Notes under the pieces: model-generated
The model's database searches: none
Seen by the model: the letters and a program-made list of their open reading frames with translations, nothing else
Told to the model about the DNA's origin: nothing
Assembly: GCA_921293015.1 (NCBI GenBank)
Contig: OV121088.1
Location: forward strand, 33,145,645-33,209,644
Source: Phorcus lineatus
Taxonomy: Eukaryota > Mollusca > Gastropoda > Trochida > Trochidae
Direction of reading: 5' to 3'
DNA: 64,000 nucleotides
Program-made: the position numbers and the translations under genes
Part shown: one piece after another, positions 23,351 to 35,035 of the stretch
How positions within the stretch are numbered: the stretch's first letter is position 1
How the letters are laid out: every line of letters starts with the position of its first letter

Positions 23351-25378
23351 GATGCATTAACAAGAATTTTTTCCCGTTGAAAATGATTTTGAAGGTTTTG
23401 TGCCATTGATACTTGCATGTTGAAGATAGTGCTGTTTAATAAATCTACAATTTTTTACACATTGTGTAATAAAATTGCATGCTGACTGACGTCACAATTG
23501 TTAAGCATGACGTCACAATGTCTGTGGTGCGGCAATTTTCATGTGTTTATTTTGTTTATGTCAGCGAAGATAAAATACTGAACTCAGTGCTGTTTACATA
23601 CATTTCTTGAAACATGTGAATGGTGTTGGTATCTTACTCACTTATGCTCATCAATACCAAACCACTCAATTGTTTCATAAAAATGTTATTAAACGTAATG
23701 TCGTTTTAGTAGTAGTATTCATTTATTACTCTTTATAAATTAATGTGCATGTCAAATATTCAAATCTGAAACCTATCAACAACCATTAAAATCACCTCAA
23801 ATTTCATTTCAACAAAAAATATAATTAAACTGTCCTTATGTACCACCTCGCAAAAAGGGTAAATTGTTGGTTTGATTAAATCAAACCCAGATTTCTCAAT
23901 AACTTGTTCAACACCCTAACCATTACCCTATCTGCACGAACGTCACAAGACTTCAGTAACTTCAGCAGGGATCTTTTTTCAGTCTGTTGATCTCACTAAC
24001 AATGCAGGTATTGCACCATTAGATTGATTTTTGCGGTAGTAGTTTAATTCAGCCGGAAAACTCATTTCCTGTAAACGGAAAAATTGTCAATTTCATCAAT
24101 CAAATGGCAAATAACAGAATTTGCATAGGTATATTTTCTTTAGATATTTTCCATCATTGTTAAGTAGTGCATGTATCAATGAAATAAATATTTATATGGT
24201 AAATCAGAGGATATCATAAAGTTCTTTGAAACTTTAATTAGGAAAATTCAATTAGAAAAATAAATTTTTTAAAGGAGTTCATTAAAACCATTTTCTTTCA
24301 AAATTCAAATGTTTTGCTGAAGAATGAATTTGTGCCAAACTACTCTGTTTAATTAATTAAAAAAGTTGCACCTCGTTATCTATCCAATCACAAATTGTTC
24401 CAAAAATCTACTGTCATTGAGATGTAACATTATAAAAAACATTTTAACATCACAGTTGGCGTACAACATTGTTTTGTATAAGCGCAAGTGATAGCTTCTC
24501 CACCTAGTGACTTTGGTAACAAACAGAATATTATAATTTATTAATTCCCATGACATTTTATGTTTTCAACATGTGTAGCTAATTTTCGGTATGTCATCTT
24601 TTTTCTATGCATACTTTTGATTTTTAGGTACTTGTATTTTAAACATTGTAAGACATGAACACTCATGCAATATCCCTTATTTTATGATACAGTTTCCAAC
24701 ACTGAACCTTTTATTTTATTCGAAAGTTTTGGGAAAACTATGAGCCCAAATTATCATAAAAATGAATTACGTAGGAATGTCTACTGCAAAATTGGCTTTC
24801 TTGGACTATTCCTTGTCCTAAAGGTAAGCATGTAGTAAACAATGAGTTTAAAATGGACACTGTTTCTTCATGTCCTTAGAGTGTACATTCACAAATTGGC
24901 AGATCCTGTTGATTTTTGTTTCCACAAAAACATTGTAGTCAGACTAATCCTTCAAATCCTAAAGCTCCTTAGTCCAGAATGCTTACCTAATTGGTTTTTT
25001 GGTTGTATCATATATAAGAATCACTCAAGAAGGTGAAATTTATTAGTCCTCTACATAGAAACCACCAAGAGTAACACATTTCCCCCTTTTTTTTATACAT
25101 TATAGAGACCTTTGAAGAAGTCCACAGGTTGCCTATTACACAATGATCTGACTTCCAAAATTAGTGTGCAATCATCCGGAAAGCGTGTTCCCTTAAAGAT
25201 TCGTCATGGTTGGAAAGAGATGGAAGTCAGATGGTGCAAGGTCAGGAGAGTAAGGAAGTTAAGGAAGGGTTTCACATATAGCCACAGGACCGTGCTCCTG
25301 TTTGGGCAATGTGAGAGATGTTGTCTTATAGTTTTGTAGTTTTTTCTTTCCTTTTCGTATATATATCGAAACATAATA
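23351..25378. other. Noncoding, AT-rich
   Basis: A roughly inverted segment lies at 24785-24990 (GGACTA..CCTTGTCCTAAAGG against CCTAAAGCTCCTTAGTCC, AAGGTAAGCAT against ATGCTTACC). The less AT-rich stretch 25105-25335 is open for 75 codons but matches no family I know; it may be a repeat remnant. Confidence 0.5.
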
Positions 25379-25380
25379 AA

Positions 25381-25526
25381 ACAATTATGGACTGGTGAAT
25401 TCGGTCAATACCTCTTTTTATAGACCCGAGGAAAGCAATATTGACCTCGGACTTCGTCCTCTGTCAATATTGCTTTCCTCGGGTCTATAAAAACAGGTAT
25501 TGACCTCATCACCAGTCTATAATTGT
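25381..25526. mobile_element. Foldback MITE (146-bp near-perfect hairpin)
   Basis: Two arms of about 65 bp are reverse complements with few mismatches, separated by a short loop (ACTTCGTCC). The arms start ACAATTATGGACTGGTGA and end TCACCAGTCTATAATTGT, and share TATAGACCCGAGGAAAGCAA. It codes for nothing. The high arm identity suggests a recent insertion or ongoing arm conversion. Confidence 0.85.
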
Positions 25527-27429
25527 ATAAAGTGTGAATGATATTACCATCTCTGATCAGCTGGAATTAACTCTGCATACCTAACTGTGTTTCCTCTAAT
25601 AAATGTGCTGGCTTTAATCTTTATTTTCTAAAACAATGTTTGTATTATAGCATGCCTACCGAAAAAAGGACATTTCTTAAAATATTGATTAAGTCTATAT
25701 TCATATGTATACGAAATTAATTAATTTGTTTTATTTGTTACTATATCAAGTCAGTTGAAGCTAGCTTACTAGTCACATATTACAATGTTTCGTCTTATGA
25801 ATATCAGGTCCAAATAATTTGTTAAGTCATAAGCCTTTATTTGTCCTACTCAGCGCTTTTTCACATACATGAAATAAAAGCCTTTGATAAAGTCTAGGTC
25901 CTCTTTAAGCAAGTCTAAACTTTACTTATACACAGTGAAAATGCATCATTGTCTTTATATTAAAAAGAGGCCAGCGATAACTAATATTTAATGCAACAAT
26001 GCAATAAAACCACCTTAACTATGATATTGGAAAATTTTTTAATTTTTTTTACAACCAGAAGAGCAAAAACAGTAGCCGCTATCTTAATCCAATGACAACA
26101 CTTACACTACATTGTTTAATTCAGTTAAGTTACAAGATTTCATTCTTTATTCTCAGAGTGAACTCAAAGCTGCAGTCATTCCAAAAATAACAAAATTCCT
26201 ATGGAGTCGTAATTGAACAAATTTCTATGCAATATCAAAAGGCATCACTTCAGTAGGTTGAATAAGTACAAACAAAATGTCAAAAAAATTTGATTAGGGG
26301 TTTATTGAATTCTACTCTGGAAACAAAATGATTCGGACATACGGACAGGATATCCACTATATCCTCATGTATTACATACCGGTTTGAAAAACTTATTTGA
26401 AACATAAATATATGTAAATTTTGTAAATATAAAAAATTATATTCAATTCTACACTGATTGAATGTCCCCGGCATATTTTGTCAAGTATATATTGATGTTG
26501 AGTTTGTCAAGTATATATTGATGTTGAAGTTATATAAGTTATATTCAATTGAATGAGATTCTCTATGTGTGAATATGCTTTGGAAACAAATGTGCTCATT
26601 TGAACTATTTCAAAGTCTGTTTACATATGAAATACAGTAGCCTTACTGGGCAATGAACACTAGAAATATACAACCAAAGGACAATGAAAAACCTGCAAAC
26701 CAAAATATCCAAATTCATCCAACCATGACTAACACAATTGTAGATCAGCGAAGCATAGCATGGCAGTATAATTAACATTTTCATTACATCTGAAGTTGTA
26801 ATGTCCCCATGAAGGTTTTTGCATGACTGGCACAATGTTGGCTTGATGTTGCCATCAATGAGTGACTGAATGGGGCATTAAATAACTCAGCATGGACTTG
26901 TCATTTGAATAAAGTACATTTTAATTATTTGTTTGACATAGTTTTATTCTGAAATGAAATCTTTCAGGAAATAGAAACAAAGAAAAATTATTCTTTATTT
27001 TTTCCTGTTTAGAAATTGGAAATATAGACTTGCAAGATTTTTTTGTGTGCATGATTGTAGAGTTTAAATCCTGTTTAAAAATTAGCAGCCAAAAACTGAT
27101 TTTTCCCCCCAATAATTGTTAATCTAAAGAAAACAGATTAAAAGCTCTATTAATGTATTATTTTGGTGCTGGCTTAATCTAACACTTAGACTCTGAAATG
27201 GAAATTAGGTCAATGAATAAAAATTTAGGAAAAGATTATTAAAGGCAATGAAAATGAAACTGAAATTTCTTTATTTTCAAGCTGAAGTCAACATCTTTAG
27301 TCTTTGTATAGACTTGCTTAGGCTTTTATCCTATGTTAGGTCTGGCTTAAAGACTAGTATTTGCTGTTAAATAGCCTTAGTTGTAAACTGATAAACAAAA
27401 GACAGGATAAAATGTGAAGACTTGTCCCT
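25527..27429. other. Noncoding, AT-rich
   Basis: The interval holds a 26-bp tandem duplication at 26477-26528 (TTGTCAAGTATATATTGATG twice). A GCCTTTGATAAAGTCTAGGTC segment (25880-25900) resembles part of the AGTCTAGGTC repeat family found at 32.5, 33.9 and 52 kb. No gene. Confidence 0.55.
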
Positions 27430-27880
27430 GTCATTGAGATACTGCATGATTTTCATGGTATTTGATTTGGATTCCATTTGATATTGGTTTAAAACACCTC
27501 ATATATTCATCCAAAATGACAGATATATGAAAACAACTAGTTTTTCATGAAACTAAGACAACACCCTTATGTGTGCCAAATCCGAAATCACACACATTTT
27601 TTACATGAATAATAGTCATGTAGCCTTTCAAACGCTATCAATTAAAATTTTAGTTCTATCTGCTTCAAATAATTTCTGAAATCACAATTGACTATTTGAT
27701 GCTGCCAGGTTGCGATCAGAATCATGCCTTTAAGCCTTTTTTCCATTCTCCTTAACATGATACGTTTTAGCAATGCAAGCTTCTCAAGATAATGACACAT
27801 TTTGGCATCCAACAAATAATAGGATGTTTCTTTAACAAAATTCTTCAAAATTCAAAAAGACTGAGAGGTGGTCTCTTTAA
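27430..27880 (+). mobile_element. TTAA MITE, copy D (degenerate)
   Basis: A weak but colinear match to copy A: GATTTTCATGGTATTTGAT near the start, TTTTCATGAAACTAA, CAAACGCTATCAA and GACTATTTGATGCTGCCAGG in order, ending with AGGTGGTCTCTTTAA (degraded right terminus). It is an old copy, not coding. Confidence 0.6.
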
Positions 27881-30800
27881 AAAGCCTTTTTGTAAAAAAA
27901 TGAAAATAGCCTTAAATAAAAAATAAAAAATATATGAAACTTAATCCTAAAAAAAATGGATATAGTTATGACAGTTCAGGTAATAGATTAATAATCATAC
28001 TGAGTATACATTTCACCTTCATCTAACAATAATAAATTCTGTTTGTCAGTTTATATTGCTGCATGACTTGATAAATCAACCAGAAAAATACATGAAAAAG
28101 TAATCTTGCCTGCTGGGACTAATTACCTAATACTTAAGAAATTGACAGACAACTGTTAACAGTTAATCCCACTGTCCAGAAAAAATGACAGTTCCCTGTT
28201 GTGTTCAAATTACGTCAAGGAAAAGAATTGAACCCCTGCAGAGGTAAAATCATTTAGGATAAAAAGTATCATAATTTATTGTTATTTAATGTGTCATGTA
28301 AAGAATATGACAAACAGGTGCTCAAAAGATTTTTTTACTGTAATAATAAACATAAAAAGAATTGAAGTCATGTTCATAATATTCATGTGTCATTTTGGTG
28401 GATATTTCTCTTCAAAATAAAAAAAAATTGAAAAATATTCTTTTCATATTGCAAAACATTTTGTGAATTCTATAAACTTGTACATTGTGGTTATTGGTTA
28501 TTAAAATCTCTCCCTTTTTAAAAAAAAGGAATATAATAAGCATCATGCTACATAGTAGAAATGATAGACATACTTTTGCAAAGGCAAAGTCTTTTTTTAA
28601 TGCAGGTGTCACACTAATTAAAATCTATAATGTAAAAAACCTTGGTTAAATATCATTTTAATATCAAGCAGAACATTATTGTTGGTGTCATACACCGCTT
28701 TATCACAAATATTGAATTAAGGGGGGGTTTCACTTATTATTCTTTTCCCTGTAAAATAACAAACATATTCCCTGTGCCAAAAGGAATACATATCAACACA
28801 CGTTCGTATCATCTTTTGTTGCTATCACACTATACCATTTAACAAAATAATCAAATATAATTCTTATAATTACATTTTCCAAAAGAAAAAAACAAACATT
28901 CCTTTTTGCAATAGAAGAACAAATAGTTCACGACAGGTGTTGGTCAGTGAACTATCAACACAAGCGCTGAGTAGAGATAAACAGCCTTGTAAAGCTCAAA
29001 GAGATGACTATCTTTAAAGGGTAACAAATATCATCAACCACCAGCTTAATTGATACAAAAAGGCTTTCTAAGTTCTCCTGTTTATTTGTTATGAACTGTT
29101 TATCTGGAAACTAGCCCTGACCATTTGGTCTCCTGGGGCTATGCTTTTAGATAGAACCTTCACAAACAAATGCAGGGACCCTCCAAAACTTTCCATTTCA
29201 GAGTAACCTGTGATCTGATTGGTTGTTGGGTTGTTATGTCCAATCTGATTGGTCTGTTTATTATAGCCTGCAGGTGCAGTCCAGCTTGTCAGAATATTGA
29301 CCACTGGGCAGTGTCCTATTGAAGTAAACAATTTGGTTTGGACATTGGTCAACAATGCAAATCCATGCCTTCACTAATCATAATGACAGAATGAAAACAT
29401 TGATGTTAACTGGTATTGATAGGTGATAATTTATGTGAAAATTGGACTTGACAAGAATATTACTTTCATTCAGAAACGCAGATGGTGATGGAATGTGTTA
29501 ATTAATTAACAACGACATGTTAACAATATGTGCACTGGCAATTATACAAACAGTAAACCCATGCCTACCATATTGTCATCTAAAGATAATTACAGGATGC
29601 AGAAGGTTTGGGATAAGTGATTTGATGAAGACAAATTGCTTCCTATTTGCTTTCAGTGAAGTTACAAGTAGGGGCGGGAAGGGAGCTCAAATCACTGACT
29701 ATCAGTCTATTGACATTTCAGTAGCCAATTATTTTCAAAACTCATTTAAGATGATAAGTGACATTTTGCACTTTGAAATGCGTTTTTATTACTCAAATTA
29801 ATACAAACAAATAGACATTGCTGAGCCAGAATCCGATATTGCAAAAGCATTAAACATCTTAAGACTTTAATTAGAAATGGGTATAGTCATAGTGTATTGG
29901 CAAGTATGACTTTTAAGTTAACCTTAATGTTAACACTATTAAGTTAACCATGATGTTAACCGTGATGTTAATCTTGATGTTAACACTTTTAAGTTAGCCT
30001 TGATGATAACACTTCCCAAGTCAAGTCATGGGAAACGTTTGGTTACGTAAGTAGGATAACATATTAATTAATCCAAATTCTAAAAAATCCTTCCTTTGAA
30101 AATATTTATTGCCTCATTCCCTAAAATTGCTGATATCCCAGGTTCAAATTAAAGATTATTCTTTTCAGAGTGTATGTAGTGTAGTTAAACTACCGTAACT
30201 TGATTAACCCTCGTATAAATATGATGCATTCTAATTGACCCCAGAGAATATCTGGCACAGAACCACTACTTATTTTGCCAAAAGTATACCCAACAGTATT
30301 CTTGGAAGTATATTAATTATTTCTGAATGATCTCCACCATGAAATTCAACAAATTAAAAAAATTATTTTCATCATTTTGAGGGAGGATGTCTTTGAATGA
30401 AAATTTTAAAAAACAAATCTTTTTGGTACCTAATCAAATTGTTAAATTCCAATTGAAAATAGTTTCTTAAAAACAACAAAGTTGGTTGACTAAGAATGAT
30501 TTTGAAAAAAAACATATTTTGTCTAGTATTTGACAACCCCATAGTTTAAACTTTGGCTGGCATAATTGAAAAGGTAAATTTTTCAGTAATATTTACATCA
30601 GATTTATTCAAAACACATTTCAGACATGCATCATTAACATTTATGATAAAAATTGTGAGGGAATATTTGCCATTTTTAACCTTTTTAACGTTGGAGTTTA
30701 CAGATCCCGTATGGTTTGGGAATCTCAGGTACATTAGAACATAATAAAGATAAATAAAGTCCATGACATTTTACTTGTGTAAATATAGTTGATTTGAGTA

Positions 30801-32200
30801 TACACAAAACATGGTTTGATCACATGACTATATTCATGTATTAAAGTTAAAAAAAAATACAGCTGGGGTCAAATAGACGCAAATAAGTCTTAAGAGGGTT
30901 AACATAAATAAATTTATAATGTGTGTCCCAAGCTTAATGAGCAAATATGACTTATGATATTAAAGTCATAGTCTCATTTTTGTAACGCCACTAAACTGAA
31001 CTAATTATTTTCACGAAAAAAATCTGACCACTAACACAAATATTTCCTGTCGCATTTGCAAAGATTTTCATTTTTATGCCCTTTTTACAGTTTTGGATGA
31101 AGCAGCTTATTGGCGTATGCCGTTTCAGACAGATGAGGTACCGAATCAAGTGCAATCCCATCGCGAGTACGAAACACCGGAAATCTAGTAATCGCAGCAC
31201 CGATACTTATGACAGACGCGTTCTTCATTGAGTTTACCATCTTTTTGTTATTTTGTATTTGAAAAGCGTAAGCTATTAACTATTTTCATTGGATATTCAG
31301 CTGGGAAATTTCATGTGTTCTTCGTCACGGCCTTAGCGAAATGACGTTGTAAGGACTAACGCTCGCAAAACACGTAATATAAGGGTAGGGTAGGGTAGTT
31401 TGAACTTCATTATTGAGGGCTAGAATGCCTGCAGAGTTCTGAAAATTGTTGCAAACGTCAGGGGAAAGATTTCTGTGAGTGGTGAACCATTTGTCCGGCC
31501 TTTATTACAATTTGCCTTGCAAAAATGAGACTATGACTTTAATGGATCTTGGATTTTACATATATTGTTTACCATTTGAACCCATTGAAAATACATCTTG
31601 AGTTATGAATAATCCAGCTTGTCCTCAGAAAAAAACTGTCTCTAAAAATGAGGGTCTTTCACTTTGAAAACTTCTTCAAGGCTGTATGTCAGAAGTAGAA
31701 AATAAGACATCCCTGCTGATTCATTTCCAGCCAACACAATTGTAAAAATTTTTTTAAAATGGGTCTACTGAACCTCCTGTATGCGATTGACAAGTGAAAT
31801 TGATTCCTGAAAGATAGATGAACAATCTGTCTGTCTACAGCTGACAACAGATGACAGAGGGGTGGTCAGTCATATGGTCAATATGATTGGCCTTTGACCT
31901 GTAAGGGTCACCAATAAACAAAGTCAGGTGGGGAGAAATCAGCTTATAATGTTCCTGCTAAAACACTGGCCGATTGAAATGTGCATGCGACGAAATCAAT
32001 TTCAAGTGTGGCGGGTGCCAAAGGTGATTGACAGAAAAGTACAAGCTGGAAATACAAAGGCTGACCACTCTGGGACTGTATTGTCACTCCTCTCAAACAC
32101 CCTTTGGGGATAATACAAGGGGCTCATTAGGTCCTCTCCAGCGGAGAGTGCAGACCAGGGGTCAGAGGAGACTGGTCAAGATGACCGATGGCCATAATTA
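27881..32200. other. Noncoding, AT-rich
   Basis: No coding exon is supported. There are short tandem repeats at 29911-30014. The stretch 31790-32190 is of more balanced composition and higher complexity than its surroundings and could be a regulatory element. Confidence 0.5.
29911..30014 (+). repeat. Degenerate 25-bp tandem repeat rich in GTTAAC
   Basis: About four units on the pattern TTTAAGTTAACC.TGATGTTAACAC. The palindrome GTTAAC recurs several times. Confidence 0.85.
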
Positions 32201-32306
32201 GTTGAAAGAGTGTGTGTTTGTGAGTGTGTGCTTGTGAGAGCTTGAGGGGTGCTGCATGGCAGCTGCTAGGACATGTGCATGTCTAGGTGGGTTATTGTTG
32301 AAGAAC

Positions 32307-32349
32307 GGGGGGGGGGGGGGTGGGGTGGGGGGGGGGGGGGGGGGGTGGG
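32307..32349 (+). repeat. G-tract with quadruplex potential
   Basis: Runs of G broken only by single T residues. Two overlapping ORFs (Pro-rich on -, Gly-rich on +) are low-complexity artefacts. Tract length may be unreliable in the assembly. Confidence 0.9.
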
Positions 32350-32465
32350 CATGGGGGATGAATGGAAATGCAGGCAGAGGTAGAGATGGGGAAGGGGAAG
32401 GGGAAAAATTGAGGGAGAGTGTTGAAACAGGCACAAAGTTACAGGTGTAGATGGAGGTTGATTGG

Positions 32466-32622
32466 TAGTCCTGCTTCATGACTGTGAATATAACGGAGCC
32501 TTTAATACAGTCTAGGTCAACATTCTGCAAGTCTAGATTGACTGAGCCCAAAGAAAAAAATATTATGGATGAAGGAACAGTAAATTATTAAAATTCTTCA
32601 TAGACTAATATTAAGTCTAGTT
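32466..32622 (+). repeat. AGTCTAGGTC dispersed repeat, copy 1
   Basis: About 155 bp, starting TAGTCCTGCTTCATGACTGT and ending in a small palindrome (TAGACTAATATTAAGTCTA). It shares TACAGTCTAGGTC and ATTATGGATGAAG with the copies at 33.9 and 52 kb. It is a short nonautonomous repeat of unknown class. Confidence 0.8.
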
Positions 32623-33716
32623 GATTGGGGATGGTATAGATATTTGGGAAAGAGTGCAGGTGTCATATTGTGGAAGAGCTAGGATGGGGCTTTGTTAAAG
32701 GGGTAACTTTGCTAGTGAGTACAAGATTATCATCAGTTATTCATGTTATGCCATTTTATATAATGTATTTACTCTCACTTCAGATCTCCTTCATGTATGG
32801 TAATCGAATGAAGTATCAGCTGCAAAGGGTTTGGCCTACTTATTAAATAAATAACTGTGTGTTTTAATGACATCATGAAACAATCGCTCATGACGTCAAC
32901 AACAGAAGCTTTATGACATCACTACCAATGGCCCTGACCAAGGATTTAAAATTTTTGACAAAAATCTATCCATGTTATATTGATTTATTCAAATATAACC
33001 TACAATAACTAAAATCGACATGCTTTAGATATAATCATTCAGGGCAAAACTGTACTTTATTGCAAAACACATGATGGTTGAGACTTCTCTATTTCTTAAA
33101 TATTACATCATTTATTCTCAGTCCAGAGTTTCGATAAATTCAAAAGCTGCATACATTACTAGTTCAGCTGTTTTTAACTGAGTAGCTACTATCCTCGTAT
33201 GCCTTGAAATTGCCCGTTTGAACTATAAAAGCATGCTGTAGTGCTTTTAATAAAGTCTATGTTTTATGATATGAAACATTGAAGAAGAGCCTAGAAATTG
33301 ACACATGGATAGAATACAGTTGGGGTAATGAAGAGTAGACAGGGGTAATATTTGGGGGAGAGGGTAAAAATTTGGGTATGGGTATATATACATAGTACAG
33401 CAGGGATATGTATGCAGATGAATATAGTAGCAGGCCTTAACATACGTACATGAATCTTTGTGGGTGTTTAATGATGAAAAGGTGGTGCATTTTTTCTTTT
33501 TTTGAGGAAATAAAGATTAAATTCCTCAAGTAAAGCTGAGAACACAATAACTAATTTTTTATTTTCCTGTTTCATACCGAATATTGACAATTTTAATAAT
33601 TGAATAGAATTTAAAAGTCATGATTACACAGCAATTAAAAAAAAGAAAAAAAGTATAGAGTAGAGTATATGAGAAATGAAGGGAGGAGAGTTTTAATAAG
33701 AGGAGGTGAGCTGGGG

Positions 33717-33744
33717 GAGGGGGGGTGGCAGGGGGGGGGGGGAG
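33717..33744 (+). repeat. G-rich tract
   Basis: GGGGGAGGGGGGGTGGCA followed by a longer G run. It is one of three G-tracts within 2 kb (with 32307 and 34083) and could form a quadruplex. Confidence 0.85.
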
Positions 33745-33865
33745 AATGGGTTGGGAAATCTCACATGACTTTTAATTTTCCTGTCAGTATTGACAGTTTT
33801 AAGAATTTTTGTTCAGGCTGAGAATCCTGCATGACATGGTCAATCAAGTAAAAAAAATTGGTTCC

Positions 33866-34024
33866 TAGTCCTGCTTCATGACTGTGTATATGAGGGAGCC
33901 TTTTATACAGTCTAGGTCACATTTTAGATTAACTGAATACACATAGAAGCCAAAAGAAGAAAAAAATTATGGGTGTCGGAAGAGTACATCATTAAAATTT
34001 TCCATAGACTAAATTTAAGTCTAC
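33866..34024 (+). repeat. AGTCTAGGTC dispersed repeat, copy 2
   Basis: Same start (TAGTCCTGCTTCATGACTGT) and same terminal palindrome (TAGACTAAATTTAAGTCTA) as copy 1, with moderate divergence in the middle. It lies 1.4 kb from copy 1 in the same orientation, next to another G-tract at 34083-34103. Confidence 0.8.
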
Positions 34025-34235
34025 AGTGTTCCATGAAGAAGCGGTAGCAGCCCAGGGATTAAGGGGGGCAGGGAAGATTATAGGGGGTCGGGGGGGGGGG
34101 GGGATAATTGGGGTTGATGAGTGATTGAGTGGAGGTGTTCTGTCCTATCCACATGTGATCAGCAGATTACAGACATGAAAGAAATATTTATCCAATTAGC
34201 TCCATTACCTTCACTATTTTTTTCTTTTATTACAG

Positions 34236-34262
34236 CTTTCCTCGGACGCAGACAGTTTATCT
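34236..34262 (+). CDS. Candidate 27-nt microexon of an unidentified gene
   Basis: CTTTCCTCGGACGCAGACAG plus TTTATCT is flanked by a long polypyrimidine tract ending TTATTACAG and by a consensus donor GTGAGTG. The length is a multiple of three. In phase 0 it reads LSSDADSLS, a composition typical of neuronal in-frame microexons. I do not recognise the protein and see no partner exon, so this rests on splice-site quality alone. Confidence 0.25.
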
Positions 34263-34506
34263 GTGAGTGTTAGGCCAATTTAGTACATTGAGTGATAAGA
34301 TAGAGATGGGAGCGGTAGAGGAGAACTGGCGACTGGTTTTCGGAGATTGTGTGCAGTGCATGTGCTATTGTATGATGCAAACTATTTCGACCAAATAGAA
34401 AATAACTGAGGAAAGCGTGAGATGCTGTAAAGTATTTCAAGTGAAGGAGCAGATACAGGATTTCCATTTGGGACGGATGCGCATTCTGGGTGTCACAAAT
34501 ACAACT

Positions 34507-35035
34507 ATTGACATGATTATTTTGATCAAAGAATGTGTGTCCACAGGATAACTGACTGATTTTCTGAATTAAAGTTCCCTGCTTTTCACTTTTCTTTATA
34601 TTTTTATCATGTATAAAAATTACAACCCTTAGCATGTACTGTATTTAGAACAACTATTAAATACACCTATTGACATGATTATTTTGATCAAAGATTGTGT
34701 GTCCACAGGAAATCTAACTTAATATTGTCTGAATCAAAGTTCCATGCCCTACACAAAGAATGTGTGTCCACAGGATATTTAACTGATTTTCTGAATTAAA
34801 TTCCATGCTTTTCACTTTTCTTTATATTTTTATCATGCACAAAAATTACAACTCTTAGCATTTACTGTATTTGGAACAACAATTAAGTACACTTATTGAA
34901 ATGATTATTTTGATCAAAGAATGTGTGTTCACAGGATATTTAACTGATTTTCTTAATTAAAGTTCCATGCTTTTCACTTTTCTTTATATTTTTGCCATGT
35001 ATAAAAATTACAACTCTTAGCATTTACTATATTAG
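34507..35035 (+). repeat. Tandem repeat, about 140-160-bp unit
   Basis: Three long units and one short one, beginning near 34507, 34669, 34753 and 34893. Each carries ATTTTGATCAAAGA or AAGAATGTGTGTCCACAGGA, then TTCCATGCTTTTCACTTTTC and AAAAATTACAACTCTTAGCA. Unit 2 is truncated. The ORF at 34270-34635 (-) begins inside unit 1 and is probably chance. Confidence 0.85.

Noticed and set aside
25112..25339. 75-residue basic ORF
   Set aside because: Composition suggests a decayed repeat or transposase piece, but no diagnostic motif was found on either strand.
32198..32551. Overlapping Pro-rich and Gly-rich ORFs on opposite strands
   Set aside because: Both are translations of the G-tracts and extend into a dispersed repeat.
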